The translations under genes were made by a program, and so were the position numbers. Under the pieces are notes generated by a model. It was not told where the DNA came from and searched no databases. It was given only the letters and a program-made list of their open reading frames with translations. A DNA stretch of 56,466 nucleotides, from assembly GCA_902500755.1 (NCBI GenBank), contig CABVRV010000012.1, positions 1 through 56,466 on the forward strand, given 5' to 3'. The stretch is from an uncultured Nitrospira sp. GTDB taxonomy: Bacteria; Nitrospirota; Nitrospiria; Nitrospirales; Nitrospiraceae. This document shows, one piece after another, positions 54,423 to 56,466 of this stretch. The stretch's first letter is position 1; each line of letters starts with the position of its first letter.

Positions 54423-55229
54423 ATGGATGGTCTGAAAACCATTACAAAAGTCACAAGCCTTATACTCGTAGCCTGCATGATGTGTGCTTGCATTCAAGTT
54501 CGGGATCAGACCATCTCGCCGGGTCGTTATGTGTCTGATGCCCCCAATTCCGGGTATGACATCAAAGCTCATGTGAGTTTAGGACCAGGGGTGATTAGCC
54601 CCAAGTTGGAAACGAACATTGTCACAGTCCATGGAGTATCGATTCCTATAACAATGACCAGATCCGGGGTTAATCCAGAATTTGACTACAGTGGTAGGTG
54701 GCGATTAGGGCCCTTCACCCCCTTCTTCATTACAGGTTGCGAGTTTTCGGTTCGCCATGTGGCGCGAGGACGTTTTTGGGGGATCATTCCACTTAAAGAT
54801 TCTTCTGTTAAGCAGATCGGAGGGGATCCATCTCTTCAATCGCTCATGCTTTACGGGTCAGATTGGAGGAAAGCTCCGGTTCACTTAAGTGTTGGAACTG
54901 CGTTGGTCGAGACAGTCCCGATTATGACCGAAAAAGGCATCGGTCTCTCAAACTCGTATCCAGCACCGATAACCGTCAATTCCATTACCTTCTTGTGTGA
55001 TGGAAGGGACTGTGGTTCGATGACCGACCCTCCCATCACTAACGTATCTGTGCCCAGTCTCCCGATCATTCTAAGCTGTGGGCACACGACGTTCGTCACC
55101 TTTAGTTGCACTCAAAAGGCAATCAAGCAGTCTGTCGGCGGACAGCCTGTCGGCGGAAAGGTAAAATTTGAGACTGATAGAGGAATTGTACAAGCAAACT
55201 TTACTTGCTTTCCAGATCCGGGGGCGTGA
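54423..55229 (+). CDS. Hypothetical exported protein, probable lipoprotein
   Basis: 268 residues with AAGGAGG upstream of the ATG. The N-terminal signal ILVACMMCAC contains several Cys; the lipobox is not perfect. The mature part is beta-rich (GYDIKAHVSLGPGVISPKLETNIVTVHGVSIPITMTRSG) with later Cys pairs (LCDGRDC, LSCGHTTFVTFSC), suggesting disulfides and a periplasmic or surface site. No family recognised. The 377-bp interval after it (55230-55606) holds no supported gene; an opposite-strand ORF there lacks coding character. Confidence 0.65.
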   Translation: MDGLKTITKVTSLILVACMMCACIQVRDQTISPGRYVSDAPNSGYDIKAHVSLGPGVISPKLETNIVTVHGVSIPITMTRSGVNPEFDYSGRWRLGPFTPFFITGCEFSVRHVARGRFWGIIPLKDSSVKQIGGDPSLQSLMLYGSDWRKAPVHLSVGTALVETVPIMTEKGIGLSNSYPAPITVNSITFLCDGRDCGSMTDPPITNVSVPSLPIILSCGHTTFVTFSCTQKAIKQSVGGQPVGGKVKFETDRGIVQANFTCFPDPGA

Positions 55230-55606
55230 AGGTGACATAAATAGGATACGTTACTCTCAGATTCATGTTTGTGTTGCGTCGTATGGCGAAGGAACAGATG
55301 CCCATTGTGATGTAAGAGACCGGTGGCGCGCTGCATGAATAGGATTGGATTCAACTGGATCGATTTCCATTCAGTTGGTCCGATACAGCCGGTCGAGCAC
55401 GGCAAGACCAAGCGATGTGAGTTCGCGTGAAACGACATGATTTCCACGGTGATTGTCGCTTTCAGCGGATCGAAGCGTGGCTCGCTGGCAAGAGTACGGG
55501 AATTGCTAATTTTACGTAGCAAGCATCAAGCCGGTGAAGTATTTCATCTGCACGCGAGGTGTGGCTGGCGAGATAATCTATTCGTGCATACAACAAGGAG
55601 GTCTCT

Positions 55607-56200
55607 ATGACATCCTCAAAACAATTGCTATGGGGAGCCGTACTAGGAGTTGGAATTGGAGGGGCGATGATGCTGTGGCCGGCTCGGGCGTGGTCTGACA
55701 CGACCCCAATCAGCCTGCCGGTCGAGACAGTAGCCGATTACATCCATGCCGTCGTCGCGGCTGACCGTGAGGTGTATACCAAACATGCCGTGGAACGGAT
55801 GCAAGTGAAAGGGGTCGTCGCGGTGTCGGAGAAATGGGAAGAAAAAAATACCATGCCCCTTCCGATCCAATTCCTCATGGAATCAGGTCGCGCCATCGGT
55901 AAGAAAGGCCTTGGGGTGCAGTATCGGTTGATCAGCTTTTGGCCGATCAACAAACGCAATATGGCGGCGAACGCGCTTGAAAGTATCGGGCTCGGCGCCG
56001 TTGTGACGAATCCCGATCGTCCTTACACGGGCGTCACGAAGGTCGGCGATACGCGATATTTTGAAGCGGTCTATGCCGACCTAGCGGTTACCCCGGCGTG
56101 TGCCGGTTGCCACAATGCCCATCCCGACAGCCCAAAGCGGGATTTTAAGCTCAACGATGTCATGGGTGCGATCGTGGTCAGTATTCAATTGGGGCAGTAG
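55607..56200 (+). CDS. DUF3365 (Tll0287-like) c-type heme protein
   Basis: 197 residues with a strong AAGGAGG 8 bases upstream. The signal peptide (about 1-30) ends ARAWS. The Tll0287-like sensor domain reads PVETVADYIHAVVAADREVYTKHAVERMQ, VQYRLISFWPINKRNMAANALES and YTGVTKVGDTRYFEAVYADLAV. The C-terminal ACAGCH at about 165-170 is one CxxCH heme-attachment site, followed by PDSPKRDFKLNDVMGAIVVSI. It is a periplasmic mono-heme cytochrome, probably a redox or gas-responsive sensor. No kinase is adjacent. Confidence 0.9.
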   Translation: MTSSKQLLWGAVLGVGIGGAMMLWPARAWSDTTPISLPVETVADYIHAVVAADREVYTKHAVERMQVKGVVAVSEKWEEKNTMPLPIQFLMESGRAIGKKGLGVQYRLISFWPINKRNMAANALESIGLGAVVTNPDRPYTGVTKVGDTRYFEAVYADLAVTPACAGCHNAHPDSPKRDFKLNDVMGAIVVSIQLGQ

Positions 56201-56285
56201 CAGCCCAGGGCCTTCCTGGAGCCGTGGCGCCGAACATGGCGACAGCCAACGTGCTTTAAAGAGGTGAGCCAGTTCTGAGCAGTTC

Positions 56286-56320
56286 CTGGCCAGCGACATG
56301 ACTCTCGCTCCGCTGGCCAG
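56286..56320. terminator. Hairpin downstream of the DUF3365 gene
   Basis: CTGGCCAGCG and CGCTGGCCAG pair perfectly over 10 bp with a 15-nt loop. No T-run follows, so it could be a Rho-independent-like stop with weak tail or an mRNA 3' stabiliser. The rest, 56201-56466, holds no gene. Confidence 0.5.
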
Positions 56321-56466
56321 ATGGGATCAACGAGCGAGCAGAGCATCGGTCATCTACATTCCCTGCATGATGTGACCGCACCGACCAAGCACTTTCGAAC
56401 TGATACGAGGACAACGACTGCGGCTGAACACTGTACGACACGGGAGAGTTGATATTTACACTGGCT

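Noticed and set aside
55112-55522. Minus-strand ORF of 136 residues across the 3' end of the lipoprotein gene and the following gap
   Set aside because: It mixes antisense of a coding region with intergenic sequence, has no ribosome binding site, and reads as non-coding composition.

Overview
The window looks like a chromosomal segment of a Nitrospirota bacterium, probably of the genus Nitrospira. This is inferred from gene content and style (a DHH-CBS-tRNA nucleotidyltransferase fusion, many DUF5666/DUF1566-type secreted proteins, a YdbH-YnbE-YdbL operon, large STAND/BTAD regulators, roughly 55% GC). No rRNA or single decisive marker is present, so the assignment is tentative. There is no prophage, transposase, plasmid backbone or CRISPR array. 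Accessory character comes from small repeats, decaying genes and lineage-specific secreted proteins.

Layout. 1-6 kb: a SulP transporter fused to a beta-carbonic anhydrase (cut by the left edge), a stand-alone beta-carbonic anhydrase, a MATE exporter and a DUF2779 nuclease-like protein. 6.2-10.8 kb: tRNA-Ser(CGA) with two perfect palindromes at its 3' end, then a leftward block of thiI, a four-helix-bundle gene framed by inverted repeats, trxB, a nucleotidyltransferase-like pair and coaE. 10.8-18.6 kb: a beta-helix protein, two glycan/glycogen-active (alpha/alpha)6 enzymes, a GlcG-like protein and small proteins. 18.9-22.3 kb: ydbH-ynbE-ydbL, an envelope lipid-transport operon. 22.3-24.1 kb: a sulfite-oxidase-like molybdoenzyme facing a decayed flavin disulfide reductase.

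24.2-28.8 kb holds an OmpR/PhoB-type two-component system, an ECF-like sigma factor and a secreted beta-propeller protein. Each of the three promoter regions carries GTGA half-sites at exact 11-bp spacing, ending 12 bp before a plausible -10 hexamer. This strongly suggests one local regulon. 29.5-32.7 kb is a tight four-gene operon: radical SAM, DUF547 lipoprotein, ferritin-like protein and a TIGR04283-like glycosyltransferase. 33.3-39.3 kb is an envelope-stress-like block: DUF5666 protein, Arg/Glu-rich and Arg/Asp-rich secreted proteins, a beta-barrel protein, an ECF sigma factor, a membrane anti-sigma-like protein carrying a glycogen-binding CBM48 domain, and a second exported CBM48 protein. 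The sigma/CBM48 module is the best candidate here for an undescribed system.

39.4-46.5 kb carries the CCA-adding enzyme fusion, an MFS transporter, a J-domain protein and a FadL-type porin. 46.6-53 kb holds two tandem STAND-TPR-BTAD regulators, the first frameshifted and C-terminally shortened. 53.2-56.2 kb holds a two-repeat DUF1566 protein, a tiny internal-deletion remnant of a DUF1566 gene, an unknown lipoprotein and a c-type heme DUF3365 protein. All assignments are by reading motifs; no database search was possible.
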